A DNA stretch of 64,000 bases, from NCBI RefSeq assembly GCF_024713975.1, contig NC_091108.1, forward strand, positions 7,175,001-7,239,000, in the 5' to 3' direction. Below are positions 42,330 through 53,358 of the stretch, piece after piece. Positions within the stretch are counted from its first letter, which is position 1, and every line of letters starts with the position of its first letter. The notes below the pieces were generated by a model, which saw only the letters and a list, made by a program, of their open reading frames with translations, did no database searches and had not been told where the DNA came from. The DNA is from Paralichthys olivaceus (lineage: Eukaryota > Chordata > Actinopteri > Pleuronectiformes > Paralichthyidae). Made by a program: the position numbers and the translations under genes.

Positions 42330-44295
42330 CTATGTAATGATGGACATCTCCTCTTGCTCTCGACTCTCTGACATTGCATTCACTACATTTCCCAAGTATC
42401 TGCAGAAAGTTTGCCTCACGTCCTCTGGCTCCTCCTCCAGGTTGGAGTGAATAAGCGACAGTCTGCTCAGATGTGAGGCTGCATCAAAAAGAAAGAATGT
42501 TAGTTGAGAAATGGCCATAACTGAAACAGCTCTGGTCTGAGAAGCCTGTAGCACAATTACCTAAAGGCAGGCGTTCATCTTCTACTCCGCTGCCGGGTTT
42601 GTGATGAGCTATGAGCAAGCACTGATTGTCCAGCAAACCCTGAGAGGAGATGAACATCGAATACCATGTCTCAATTTCTTTGAGGTGGCTCGGAACATCA
42701 GGATTAAAAACGATCACCACGCCACTGGAGTCTTTCATAAGTGCAGGCCAGCAGGATTCAAATCTGGATGATAGGATTAAAGAACATTTGTGAAAAATAA
42801 TAGTAAGCAAATTTGTAAAGTTAGTTTTTACAGTACTTCTCAGATTAAGAGTCACCAATTATTCAAATGGCCGTTAGATAGAGTTTGTACGAGCTCATAA
42901 AATAGGAAAACGGGAAAATAGGACAGACCTCATACTTGACCAAAGGCAGGTTTCAAATGATATTGCTTAGAGTTTTTTATTTATTTTATTATTTCAGGTT
43001 CTGCTGTCCCAAGAGGTGGAGATAATGTACTCAACAACATAGGTGTTACGACCTCAAAAGCTCGATCACCTCAAGTCATTAGACGGGTGTGTGCGATATC
43101 TAATAGTTTTAAAGTAGTAATATGTCTTTTTTTCAAAGCACACGATGAGATAGTCTAAAATCCAAACTTGTCAGTGATGTTTAACTCACTTGAAATCTCC
43201 AGAGCAGTCCCAGAGCTCAACCTCACATGTGTTGTGGTCACCACTGCCTTCAGGTTGGGATTCAAATTCCAATATCCTATAAAAACATTTACATGCTTGT
43301 TTAACATGAGTTAAACCTCTCATCATGTCAAGCCAAACAAGACGGGTTAGAGCTAATAATCTTCTTTGAATTCAAAAAATGCCCATAAAACATCTGTGCC
43401 AGGTGAAAGGCAACAGCGATGAGACAGTTTGTACCTGACTCCCTGAGTGGGTCTGTAGTCCCCCCCCATATTTTCTGCTGTGTCCGAGAGAAAATTAGCA
43501 AGAACTGTTTTCCCACTCTGAAAGACATACACAGAGCATTATAAGAGAAGAACAATCAATAATGTTATGAGATGTGTGCTGTGAAAAAGGTCAGTTACTA
43601 GTTTTACTTTAGTTAACACTTGATTGTGAGACTGCTCCACACCTCATAGCAGAACAACTGGTTGAGGAAATACTGCAAGGTGGTTTGTGTTACCAAAGTA
43701 CAAAATAAAACATTTACATCGGCCGAAAGTGTTGAAATCTTTGAATGCAAGCTGAAACTGTTCAGCCTAGTTTAAACTATAATTTTATTGCATCTATGTT
43801 TCAGGTTGTATTCACTTTCATCTATCTGTTAATATTGTGAGTATGTGTTTTTGTCTCTTGTATCATTGTTCTCACAGCTTTTAATATAAGTTGATGGTTG
43901 CTCACTGTCTGCACTTTGGTTTGTTTCGTCTGTTCTTGGCTCATCAGTCAGTTGTAAAACACTCTGAGCTGCACTGACCTGAATGACAGGTGTTGTATAC
44001 AAATCTCAAATAATGTTAAGTTACTTTTGTTAACAGTTATGAAGCTAGTGAGCACAGAAGACCTCACACGGGATGGTGACGTTTGGAGTCAAGCTTACAA
44101 TTGTGGTGTTTGATGCCATTAAAACAGTTTGTGAGCATCACATGCATTTCAGCTAAGGTAATATGTGCTCAACACAATAAAAGCCACATCACAGTTCTGT
44201 CATTCAGTGACCAACACAACAGACCACACAGCAAAACCAGAGAGACGAGCACTTACCTCACTGGGACCAATAAAGAGTATTTTAGCTTTGAACAT
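42330..44295 (-). CDS. ift22: Intraflagellar transport protein 22 (Rab-like GTPase, RABL5)
   Basis: Five coding exons on the minus strand: 44295-44257, 43517-43435, 43276-43190, 42763-42561 and 42478-42330. All introns are GT/AG, all phases agree, and the product is 186 aa (human about 185). IFT22 is a small Rab-like GTPase of the IFT-B complex, which carries cargo along ciliary microtubules; it is known to bind the IFT74/IFT81 pair. The P-loop GPSESGKT is at residues 10-17 and is split by intron 1. A DxxG-type motif, WDCSG, is at 63-67. The block FESCWPALMKD and the C-terminal MSESREQEEMSIIT are near-identical to the vertebrate family. The usual NKxD guanine motif is absent, replaced by AHHKPGSG, which I recall as normal for this family. 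The ATG is the only one in exon 1 and lies in a CCAAT-containing promoter shared with odf2l. Seen: exons and motifs. Known: function. Very sure of identity. Confidence 0.96.
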
Positions 44296-44751
44296 TTCCG
44301 GAAGCTTAGCATTAGCCTCCCAGCTAACTCTGACTGCAGACAAGCCGTGCTAGCGACAAGTGAAATCACAACCCGTCACTTTTAGCTGAGCTCTCATCTA
44401 AAACATGACGTTTTCTGCGATTGTCGGAGAATCGCGCACTTAAACAATAAATAGGAATAATCTTCTTAAACTCGATGTCAGCAGAGGATCGTCCTCCTCC
44501 AGGGGGAAATAAACTTCCTCCTCGTTTCTATGGTTTCAACCAGCCTCTTCGTTTTCTTTCTGCCCATTGGCTGCTCGTGAGTGAAATCAAATTTACTCCC
44601 GCCTACTTTCTGCCCAAGGGACGAATCAGTAACGAGTACGCAAGGAAGTGACGCGACTTGGTGTTAGAGCTAACCAATCCGGTTAGAGGAGGCGGGCCCT
44701 TCCGCCTGGAGCAGCGTCGTTCACAACCGACACAGAGCGAAGCTGAAGCAG
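44296..44751. promoter_or_regulatory. Bidirectional promoter of ift22 (left) and odf2l (right)
   Basis: The interval between the ift22 ATG and the probable end of the odf2l non-coding exon 1 is GC- and CpG-richer than its surroundings. It holds inverted CCAAT boxes (ATTGG near 44,568) and a direct CCAAT near 44,673. A 14-base stretch at 44524-44537, GTTTCTATGGTTTC, matches 10 of 14 positions of an RFX X-box palindrome of the type that drives cilium genes. There is no TATA box close to either start. The two genes are transcribed divergently, so one promoter for both is the simplest reading (inference). Confidence 0.6.
44700..44751 (+). other. odf2l: Probable non-coding first exon of odf2l
   Basis: A GC-rich stretch ending in GAAGCAG followed by GTGATG, a usable splice donor, lies immediately right of the shared promoter. 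It has no ATG in frame with odf2l. Splicing from here to the acceptor before 45,331 would give a 5' UTR followed by the coding ATG at 45342. The 5' boundary is a guess. Confidence 0.4.
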
Positions 44752-45029
44752 GTGATGTTTACGTGTTCCGGTCTCTTTATATACAGTCTATGGTTCCGGT
44801 TTACGATCGATTATTGGTTTGATCTCTGATCGCTGAGTGGCAGCTGTCTGTAGTTAAGCAGAAGCGTCAGTAGCCACTTCCACTCTTCCTGTCTGTCGCT
44901 AAGGACTCAGCTGAGTGAGCCTACTTGACACACCGTCCTTCATAGTATCAAGCTAACAGAGCTAAAACAATGAGCTTTAAAAGGTCATGTAGGTTGAACG
45001 TCTCTGTCCTTACTGTGTAATCTACTGTT

Positions 45030-45440
45030 TGTCTGTGCTGTCAGTGGTGACAGGTATGTCCCCAGAGGTTGAACCCCCCCCCCCCCGGTTTCAGCTCTAC
45101 CATGGAGGACCTCATTCTGAGTCGCCCTAATTTTCCTCTTTGTGATCAACTAATGTTGCCTTCATGTTGTTGTGTCAGCAGTGGGAGGTATGTCCCCAGA
45201 GGATGATCCCCAGCGTCCCTCCATTGCTCCAGCTTCACCACAGAGGCCCTAACTCCGATTTGTGATGCTCCAGATCGCCCTAACTGTCCTCTGTGTGAAA
45301 GTTAATATTGTCTCTATGTTGTTGTGTCAGTAGTGAGAGGGATGTCTCAAGAGGATGAACCCCAAAGTCCCGCCCGTGTATTCAGCTCTACGGCAGAGGG
45401 CGTCACCGCGAGTCTTAGCGAGCCAGATCGACCTCAGGAG
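45030..45440 (+). repeat. Triplicated first coding exon of odf2l (two decayed copies)
   Basis: Three degenerate tandem units, each made of an acceptor-like TGTCAG, an ATG followed by codons similar to MSPED/EP or MSQEDEP, and a tail. Their ATGs are at 45056, 45190 and 45342, so the periods are 134 and 152 bp. All share forms of TGTCCCCAGAGGATGA, and copies A and C share AGCTCTAC. Only the third copy stays open and joins a donor at 45502. The second stops after 20 codons; the first contains a run of about 15 C and has no useful donor. Copies A and B may be dead, or may form upstream open reading frames in the 5' UTR. Confidence 0.75.
45067..45087. repeat. Poly-C tract
   Basis: A run of about 15 cytosines inside the first exon-repeat copy. 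It is likely to vary in length between individuals and to be a sequencing weak point. It decides which frame the first copy would be read in. Confidence 0.8.
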
Positions 45441-48400
45441 CTGGGGAGAAGAAAGACACGCAGCGGTCTCCAGACAAGACCCCCAGAGGATGACGTCAGC
45501 TGGTGAGGTCCCTTTGAATAACTAGATCCTAATCTGTCGGGCTAAGCGTCCACTCCCCCGCCGCCTGAGTGATTTAGAGCATTTTCTCATTTTAAAGTTT
45601 TTCATCTTCCTGTTTTTCATTTAGTCATGGAGCTTCTGCCAGCGGAACCAGCCCCTTCCTGAAAACACTGATGGACGCGGAAGCAGCTGCCAACTCGGCT
45701 GCCGTGCAACTCGTGTCTTTTAAAGATGCGATGGAGGATGAGTTTGCTGTACGTTGACTGCAACTTAGCATCAAATGGGTTCAAACATGGGCCCTGCACG
45801 TGTGTAAACCAGAATAATATTATATTCATGACCCAATGATGTAACTTGTGTTTTTATTTCTCTGTCAATTAAGGATTCGAGGCAGTCCGCCATGGACAAG
45901 CGCCGAGCTACGAGGCAGAGAGGACTCCTGCTGGAGAAGTTGGAGGATTTCAGACGAATAAATAAATCTGTTCGACAGAAGCTGAAGCAGCTGCAGGAAG
46001 CGGAGGTTGGTTATGACACCTTTGTGAGTCAAGTGCATATCAGAAGATAAAAATGTGTTTTTATTTTATTTTTTTTACTTTTGTTGTTCACAGGCTGATC
46101 GAATTGATGCCAACCAACATACTGAGATGTTAATGAAGAAGATAACACAGGCTGAAAGTGAAAATGAGGTGTGTTTCAGTTTATTATTATTGAAAAGGGA
46201 AGAACTGGAAGTGGCAGTAAATTAGTTTTTGTGTAATCCTGCTGTCAAACAGACAGGTGTGTAAACATGACCTCCTCGGAGGACGTACTTGATGTTAATG
46301 GCGGGTTTACCCCACATTGGTTGATGTTATTGCTGACACACGTGACATAAGTGCTTCTATTGTATGAGATTGAACGCATGTTTAGAAAGATCATAACTAT
46401 AACAATCATTTTGTGATTTCTGTTGTTTTCTTCCTCAAGCGTTTAAACCGAAATTTGACTGAGACAGAAAGAAGATTCGAGGAGCTGATGGCTCTGCGGA
46501 GAGAAGAGCAGGTGGGTGTAGGAGTATTGTCCATTCAGACGATGAAATAACTGCATTTGAAATCCTCTGTCCACACTGTTGTTCTCAGGAGAACGTGAAG
46601 ACTGCCACTCACATGACAAAGTCTGTGGAGGCGACTCGGACTCACCTGCAGGAGCAGCTTCGCACCAAGGACGCTGAGAACAATCGTCTGACGGCACGGC
46701 TGCGGGTATGAACAGCTCAGTGTTTTATCAGCCAAAGCTTCAACAGACAAATGGCTTAAACGGGCATGTGTGACAGATCTTCGTGGTGTCTTCTAGACTC
46801 TGGAAAGAACCCGGACTGAGCAGAAGATGGAGATTAAAGATCTGAGAGGATCCATCAACGCTTTAAATGAGACGGCAGCAAAGGACAAAGAATCTCTAAA
46901 GAAAGCCACAAGAGCACAGAAACTGAGAGCCGAGAGATTTGCATCTGCTATTGAGAAATGTTATGCACAGCTAAGGGAAAAGGTATGAATTCAAAATAGC
47001 AATTTTTTAATACCTCTTTCCAATCCATGGTTGTTCAATGTCTGACTTTCTTTTTCGTTGTCGGGCTAAAGGATGCTCAGCTGGTCAGTGCCCGTTCGGA
47101 AAGAGACTCCAAGAGACGGCAGAAGGAGCAGCAGACGGATGAGAAGAACAAGCTCGAGGCTCATATAGACTTTTTGAAGAGGTTGGCCTTTTCCTCTTGT
47201 TACACACTCCTCCTCTTGTAGCACGCAGTGGAAATCAATACATGCATGTGTCAACTAACAGCTTTCACCGATAAATGTTGAATCTACATCTCCGTTAAAG
47301 TCAAATCACGGACTTGACAGCGAGGCTGCAGAAGGAGAGGGATGAGCTGACCGCGGCTCGTGACACCGTGATGCAACGCGTTGAAAAACTCTGCGCTGAA
47401 AACAGAGACCTCCGCATCAATAATGCAGCACTTGAGGTACAAGTTGCCAAACAGCTTGCACATGAGCCAAAGGCATACAAATTCAGAATTCCAGAATTGT
47501 TGCTATGCAGACATTTGGTACAAGGTTTGAGGCTATTTGTCAAATATTAAAATGTTTATGTTGTTGCTGCACTGCTACAAGTATCATATTTGCTTCTGAC
47601 TCTTACTTCTGTCACTAAAATGATTTGTGTGATCACAGGCATCAGTTGCTCGGTTGGAGCAGCAGCTGAATGATTGTGAGTCGGCTCTGGTGGAGGAGAA
47701 GGTCGAGTCGCAGGAGAGGAAACATCAAGCTGAACAGTGTCAATATCAGGTGACCGATCACTAATCCATATAAAGTCTTTTTATTTTTTAGGAACTCTTT
47801 CTTTTTTCTATTCTTTCTTTATGTTGACAAACTTAACACACACATTTGAAATAAAAATAATAAATAAATCATAATTTAATAAAAAAGATTATCATGCTTA
47901 TTATGCTTTGAATGTCATCCACGGCATATTAATTATGGTTTGCTTTTTATAATGAATGCAAATCATTCCTGAACAGAAATTGAGAAGTCTTTTTAGGTGT
48001 TTATGATCCACAGTTGCTACTTTAAAGAAAAACCATCGGACATCTAGCCAGTGAACGCAAAGAAAAACACTATGTTTTAAACCTACAGACGATTGTAACA
48101 AACTTATCTATTTAACCTCGTTTCTCATGCCAGAAATAATTTTTTCATGCTTTTCTAACACTGTTTTATATCTTGACTCTTTCCTTGATCCATAATGTTC
48201 TAAGCATATTACAGCTGTAGGGAAGGTTGTTGCTTATTTGATTATATGGCTCTGAATTTTCTTTCTAGGTCGCAGAACTTCAAGTTGAGATCAATGATAT
48301 GAGGATAAAATATGGAAATATTTTAAGAGAGACGGAGAAGACAAGGGATGGGAAAGATACAGAAGTTGAGAAGGTGAGCCTCTCCTGCCTCTATGTGTGT

Positions 48401-50406
48401 TCCTCTATATTTTCTCATTTCTAAATCTTTCAGCATGCGCTAATCCTTAGGGCTACCAGTTGGTTCATTCAACAGTATGGAATATTTAAGGTGATTATTT
48501 TCTCTGAATTTACACTGTTGTCAGACCTTTTACAGAGTTACAGTACAAAGCAGGAGATTGTGTGGGTCAAACAGGAAAATGTCAGAACATTTGGGAACAT
48601 TCAGTCGAGGGGTGGTGTTTGAATTCCACTGCGGAAACCAACTTTTTTTGTGTTCTTTTTTTGTTTGTTTGTCTTTTTGATTGTGCGTCTGTTGCGTGTT
48701 AGATTAGTCATCAACTCACCCAGTTTCCTGCTGTATTCTCACATAGACTTCACTCTGACATTTTCCAGATAGGGGCCAGGGCAGGAAAAGTTCTGGAAAC
48801 ATTTCCAGATCAACTGACTCAGACATTTTCATCCTCACATATGGCCTCTCCAGAAAATGTCAGGAAAATGTTCGGTGCATGTCTGAAAGCAGCTTGGGTA
48901 GAATTTGCATGACTAACATATTACATGCATCTGTGAGTAGTCAGGGTTTACTATGAGAGGTTTGATTAGTCTTTTTATTTTGTCTACTCCCAACGCTGCA
49001 ATCCTTTCAACCCCCTCCCTCCTCTGGGGCCCCAGGTGAGGCAGCAGCTCCAGGCCCGTGTGGACGAGCTGAAGCGTTACCCTGAGTTGCTGAGTGCAGC
49101 CGAGCAGAGTCTCTTTGAGAAGCAGGAGAACCTGCGAAGCTCAGAGAGGAAGTGCTCAGAAAAGTCAGAGTCCATTAGGCAACTGCAGGTTAAGGTGTGC
49201 AACATGAGCTGTGCTGGTCACATTGCCTGCATCTGACCACTAGGCAGTAGTACAACCTCACGTGTCTGTCGGTGCATCTTGTTTTTTGGTCGTGCTGTGA
49301 GTTTTGATGATTGTGATGAATGAAAAACACATCTCAGCCATTTGTAACTCCAGACCAATTTGTGTTTTTTCAATCTCCATCATCAGCAGTGTTGAACTGG
49401 TAGTTTGAAAACTGTGTTTTCTAGTTTGTGTTTGAAGCGTCATTTCATCCAGTGTTGCATGTGATGTGAGACTCTTTTTTTTCCCTCTTGTAACCAATGC
49501 AAATGATATGAAAATAGCAACTGTGAATTTTGCATATGCAGATGGGAAGTCAGACTACATTGCTGAGATCATCGTTGGGGATGAAAGAGTCCATTCACGA
49601 GGCCAACGTTAAACTACAAGAGAGAATTAATTCGGTTCAAAAGTAAGACAAACCTTAATCAACAGATTAAATATAGAAATTGCTTGAGCATGATGTTATA
49701 AAGTGTTGTATTCCATGCGTGTGTGTTTGAAGGCAGATGGAGAGGCTGCAGCAGGAGAACCTGGAGCTCGTACGGAGGCTGGCAGCTCAGGAGGAAGCTC
49801 TGAGCTACAGCAACCAGCAGCTGGATCAGCGCTCGTCGGAGAGTCAGGCCCTCACCCGGCAGCTGGAGGCGGCTTTATCAGACGTTCAACAACAGGTACA
49901 GCTCACACACAGGGTTGTTGAAGAGCATCTACAACTATGAAAAACCAAATCACTGATTGATCTGACACAAGCCTGATTCCCTTTATCCGATGATAGAAAG
50001 TTTTGTCACGTTTCCAGGTCAAAAAAGTCAAAGAGCAGAATCTCTCCAGAGAAGAGAGTCTTCAGACTAAAATCCTGCAGCTGGAAGCTGAGAAGAGCAG
50101 AAGAGATAAAGAGCTGAGGCTTCTCCGCCAGAGTAAACTGACTGTGAGTATTCTTCCTTTCCTATAACGTGTAACACATTTGAAAGTCATGGATTGATCT
50201 GATTGTTGTATTTTCTCTCTCTGACTGTGCAGGCAGAGCGACAGTTCGAGGTGCGTCTGAAGGACCTGCAGCTCAGCCTCGACCAATCAGAGAGCCACAA
50301 AAAAAGCATTCAGAACTACGTCGACTTCCTGAAAAACTCCTATCAGACCATGTTTGATGAGGGACTGCAGACTTCCACAGTTACATCCTCGTATTTCCTA
50401 AAATAA
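45342..50406 (+). CDS. odf2l: Outer dense fibre protein 2-like, centriolar/basal-body coiled-coil protein
   Basis: Sixteen coding exons: 45342-45502, 45625-45748, 45874-46005, 46094-46168, 46440-46511, 46589-46705, 46797-46982, 47072-47181, 47301-47436, 47639-47749, 48269-48373, 49036-49194, 49542-49642, 49733-49895, 50018-50143 and 50233-50406. All phases join, giving 683 aa. From about residue 90 to 670 the protein is almost continuous charged heptad sequence (coiled coil), rich in Glu, Gln, Lys and Arg. The C-terminal block SIQNYVDFLKNSYQTMF is the signature shared by ODF2 and ODF2L. The central blocks KESLKKATRAQK and ELKRYPELLSAAEQ also match this family. ODF2L is known from centrioles/basal bodies, where it restrains cilium formation. 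Choice of ODF2L over ODF2 rests on C-terminal similarity plus human synteny with CCN1 and BCL10. The start chosen is the first ATG of the last of three repeated exon copies; the N-terminal 53 residues are low-complexity and poorly conserved. Confidence 0.9.
48770..48900 (-). mobile_element. Non-autonomous repeat copy in odf2l intron
   Basis: Read on the minus strand it begins GCTGCTTTCAGACATGCAC and continues with a region resembling ATTTTCCTGACATTTTCTGG. The same start occurs on the plus strand near 16,671. Two diverged copies in one window, and my recollection that this motif is abundant in teleosts, support an interspersed element. The family name is uncertain. Confidence 0.5.
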
Positions 50407-50483
50407 TTCAGGGTTCATCCTTTGATATTTAAATTTTTGTATTTATTTATGGGTTTACTGTAATATATATTTTTTAGGTTTTA

Positions 50484-50740
50484 TTACCTCAATTTAGCAA
50501 AAACTGGTGAATCAATTTCCATGAAACTTGGTGGAAGGATGTCAGGAAAGAGCCAATAATATTTTGGTATGGATCCAAATCACTGGGCGAAACCAGGATT
50601 TTTTTTTCACTGTCTTTTCATCATCAATCATTTCCATTGATTTCTCAGGGAACAATTCATGGATCCTGATGACAAGAAAAAGTCTGACATCTTCAGGGGA
50701 CTGATATTTATGAGTCTGAGCAATCCATAACATCCAAATA
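50484..50740 (-). mobile_element. Interspersed repeat copy after odf2l
   Basis: Read on the minus strand it contains GGATCCATACCAAAA and CTTCCACCAAGTTTCATGG, matching in order the copies near 10.4, 20.4, 38.3 and 62.4 kb. It starts about 80 bp after the odf2l stop, so it probably forms part of the 3' UTR. Non-coding. Confidence 0.55.
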
Positions 50741-50744
50741 CAAT

Positions 50745-52950
50745 CTGGATCGAGTGAACTTAAATTTTGGAGTTATGCACGCTACTATTCTACTTTTTAC
50801 TGATGGTCTGTTCTTTTATTTATGACTTGGCTACCTTTGGGTTTAAAATGTTAGTGAGATAAAACAAGTAATCTTTACTCAATTTCCTCAACCTGAGATT
50901 TCGTAGATGACATCTAATAAATAAATAAATAAGGTGTCTCCTGCTGGTAGAGGAAATGTGCCACTAGGTGGAACTGTTCATCTTTTCTCCCCTTTTAAAG
51001 AATCTTACTTTCATACACAAAGTTCAGTGTCTGTGAGTGTGACATTATATTATGACAACAATGGTTAACCAATACAATTAGTGCTATAAAACCAAATGCG
51101 TAGGTGCAAGTGCCCCAGCTAAGTCTACATGTGGTACAATAGACCACATTTAACATGGTGCTTGAACGTGATTATACTTCCAGCTTTACTCCCACCCTCT
51201 CACCCTGATTTTGAGCCATGACACGGAAAATGCTCTCTTTACCGCCTCCCTGTTTGAGCATCGTCTTTTATCTGTAGCAACAATAATAATAAGGAATGTG
51301 CGATGTGTATTGAATGTGTTTATGTTCTTGTTTCTCACTTGGACGTGGAGATTAATTAGTTTAAAAATCTTTAATTTAACTGTCAAGTTTGTGCCTTTAG
51401 GGCTGCAAACACAGTCGCAGAGATTCAATACTGGGATATTTCCAAACCTCTGATACTGGTTTGCATTCAGGCTTTTGTACTAGAAGTTTTTATATTACTG
51501 CTCAGGGGCAAAGAAGGTTGAAGGAATCTGCTGCGGCACGATTTTGCCAAAAGGCAGAACTATTGGTCTTATGCCGCGCTTATTGGATCTTGTCATTGCT
51601 TGATTTGTGGTTCCACACTGTGTCTATGGCAATAAACCACCGTGGTCCTGACCACTGTGAGGCCCTGCTGTGTCTCTGCAGCGGGCGTTTTCCCCCGGGT
51701 GAGCAGTGCTCCTCTCAAATTCTCAAAGACAAAGCTCTATTGTGTTCACTGTCAAGGGATGGAACCATTTCATCTGCGTGTGCGTCAGTAACCCTGTTTT
51801 TCCCCCCTTTGCCCTTGTTCTCAGTATTCTGGTTCTTGCCTGTTTACGCAATTCTGTTGATCATTCACTGGGAATTGGCTTTCTTTGCTTTTTTTTTGTT
51901 GGAAAATAAACTTACATCTGGCTGTGTGGTTGGTATCATTACTGCAGCAGCATGATCAACACACCCTGTAGCTTATATGATCATTAGTCTCAAATGAGTC
52001 AGAAGACCCATTTATCTTTTCATAATTTTTTTATCTACTCTGCAGAACTAATTATCAAAAACAGACAGAGGCATCACTGTTGTATGAATTTTACTTTCTT
52101 TTGACTGCTTTTTATCTTTTATTATTTCTGATGATTATATGATATTAATTTTATGAAGCACTTTGTAATTAGAATTTTGAAGAGTGCTTTGTGAATAAAT
52201 ATTATTATTATTATTATTATTAGAATGGGCAATATTCAAGTATCTCAAAGCATCTGTCCAACAGCAGGAAAACCACTCTGTTTTATGTTACAGTCATTGG
52301 CTGAACTAGTCAGTGACATGGAGACATGTAGGTCTCTGCAGAAGTGGGTCAACTAAGAAGCTCCAGTTTATTTATCACTGCAACAGCTGAACTATGTTTT
52401 TACATTTGTCAATACTATAAAATAATTGCTAGACTGTATTGGGCTTCTTTGCATTTATTTGTGAAAAATTATGAATAAAATGGACAATATGGCAGTTATT
52501 TCATCTTTTACATACAACACAGTTTTCCTGGCCTTAGGGTCATATTTCAACATTTGACACACACACAAGCAAATGCAGACAAATATTGCAAACAAATATT
52601 ACTGCACTTTACTATGATTGAATATAGGAATACATGAAGTATGAAAAAACAAAGTGTCATAAATAAAATGAAAAGGTTCAGTATACAAACAAAAACAGAG
52701 TAACATTATGTTATTTAATAGCTGCCATAGTTTTTACATCATTTCATGCAACATGTTGAATGTCCTTAAACATATTAGTGATATGTCTTATCAAAAATCA
52801 GAAATTATGGAAAGGAAAGATAAGAATCTGATGAATATAAATACAACACTTCACGAAGAAGCAAATCGAAGGCTCCAGTGTTATGAAGCAGAATAATGAA
52901 CAACATTGTTCATCAAATTCGTCCTGCCAGGTATTGTTCTGTCAGTCAAT
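50745..52950. other. Intergenic region odf2l to ccn1-like
   Basis: Convergent 3' ends face each other here. Contains a CTCF-like CCACTAGGTGG at 50,961-50,971, an AATAAATAAATAAATAA tract at about 50,917 that may serve as the odf2l poly(A) signal, and a SINE-like tail. The 164-codon open frame at 51,461-51,955 shows no known domain. Confidence 0.5.
52196..52222. repeat. (ATT)n after a SINE-like tail
   Basis: GCACTTTGTAATT and GTGCTTTGTGAATAAAT precede an ATT repeat, the usual arrangement of a retroposon 3' tail in fish. Confidence 0.6.
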
Positions 52951-52952
52951 AC

Positions 52953-53320
52953 TTAAAGCAATGCTATGTAACTTTGAGCAACAGCGCCCTCTGTAGACAC
53001 ACATGTGGTGATTCAGTTGGGCTCCATATCTGAGCGAGTAACTGGTTTTCGTGGCAAGAAAAAAAAGTCCATCAATCTCTGACTGAACAGAAACACAACT
53101 CAACGACCATCTATCTCTGGCCTCCTGAGTCCTCCAAGAGTTGCTGCTGTAACAAATAAACAGAATGGGGAATCTTTACAATACAAAAGTTTCCTCATGA
53201 ATATTGTGTTCAGGGTGAAGAGTGGGAATGTTAGCGACATCATTATCTCTGCTCCAAATCAATCAACCATCAAACTAGTTTAGAGGCTGCTGGGTGAAAC
53301 GTTGCATAGTGTTGCTTTAA
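52953..53320. mobile_element. MITE with TTAA-ended terminal inverted repeats
   Basis: The left end TTAAAGCAATGCTATGTAAC and the reverse complement of the right end, TTAAAGCAACACTATGCAAC, match at 17 of 20 positions. The element is 368 bp, has no open reading frame and begins and ends at TTAA. It also carries AGCGCCCTCTGTAG, a CTCF-like core on the minus strand. This is a non-autonomous DNA transposon of a type common in fish; the superfamily is not certain. Confidence 0.75.
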
Positions 53321-53326
53321 TGGATT

Positions 53327-53332
53327 TTTATT
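53327..53332 (-). terminator. Candidate poly(A) signal of the ccn1-like gene
   Basis: AATAAA on the minus strand only 27 nt after the stop codon and 7 bp before a MITE. If used, the 3' UTR would be extremely short for a CCN1 gene, whose 3' UTR is normally long and AU-rich. Use of a later signal inside or beyond the MITE is equally possible. Confidence 0.4.
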
Positions 53333-53358
53333 CCCACTAAAATTTAGAAGTTGATATC

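Noticed and set aside
51461-51955. 164-codon open frame on the plus strand after odf2l
   Set aside because: Contains membrane-like hydrophobic runs from T-rich DNA but no initiation context or family match.
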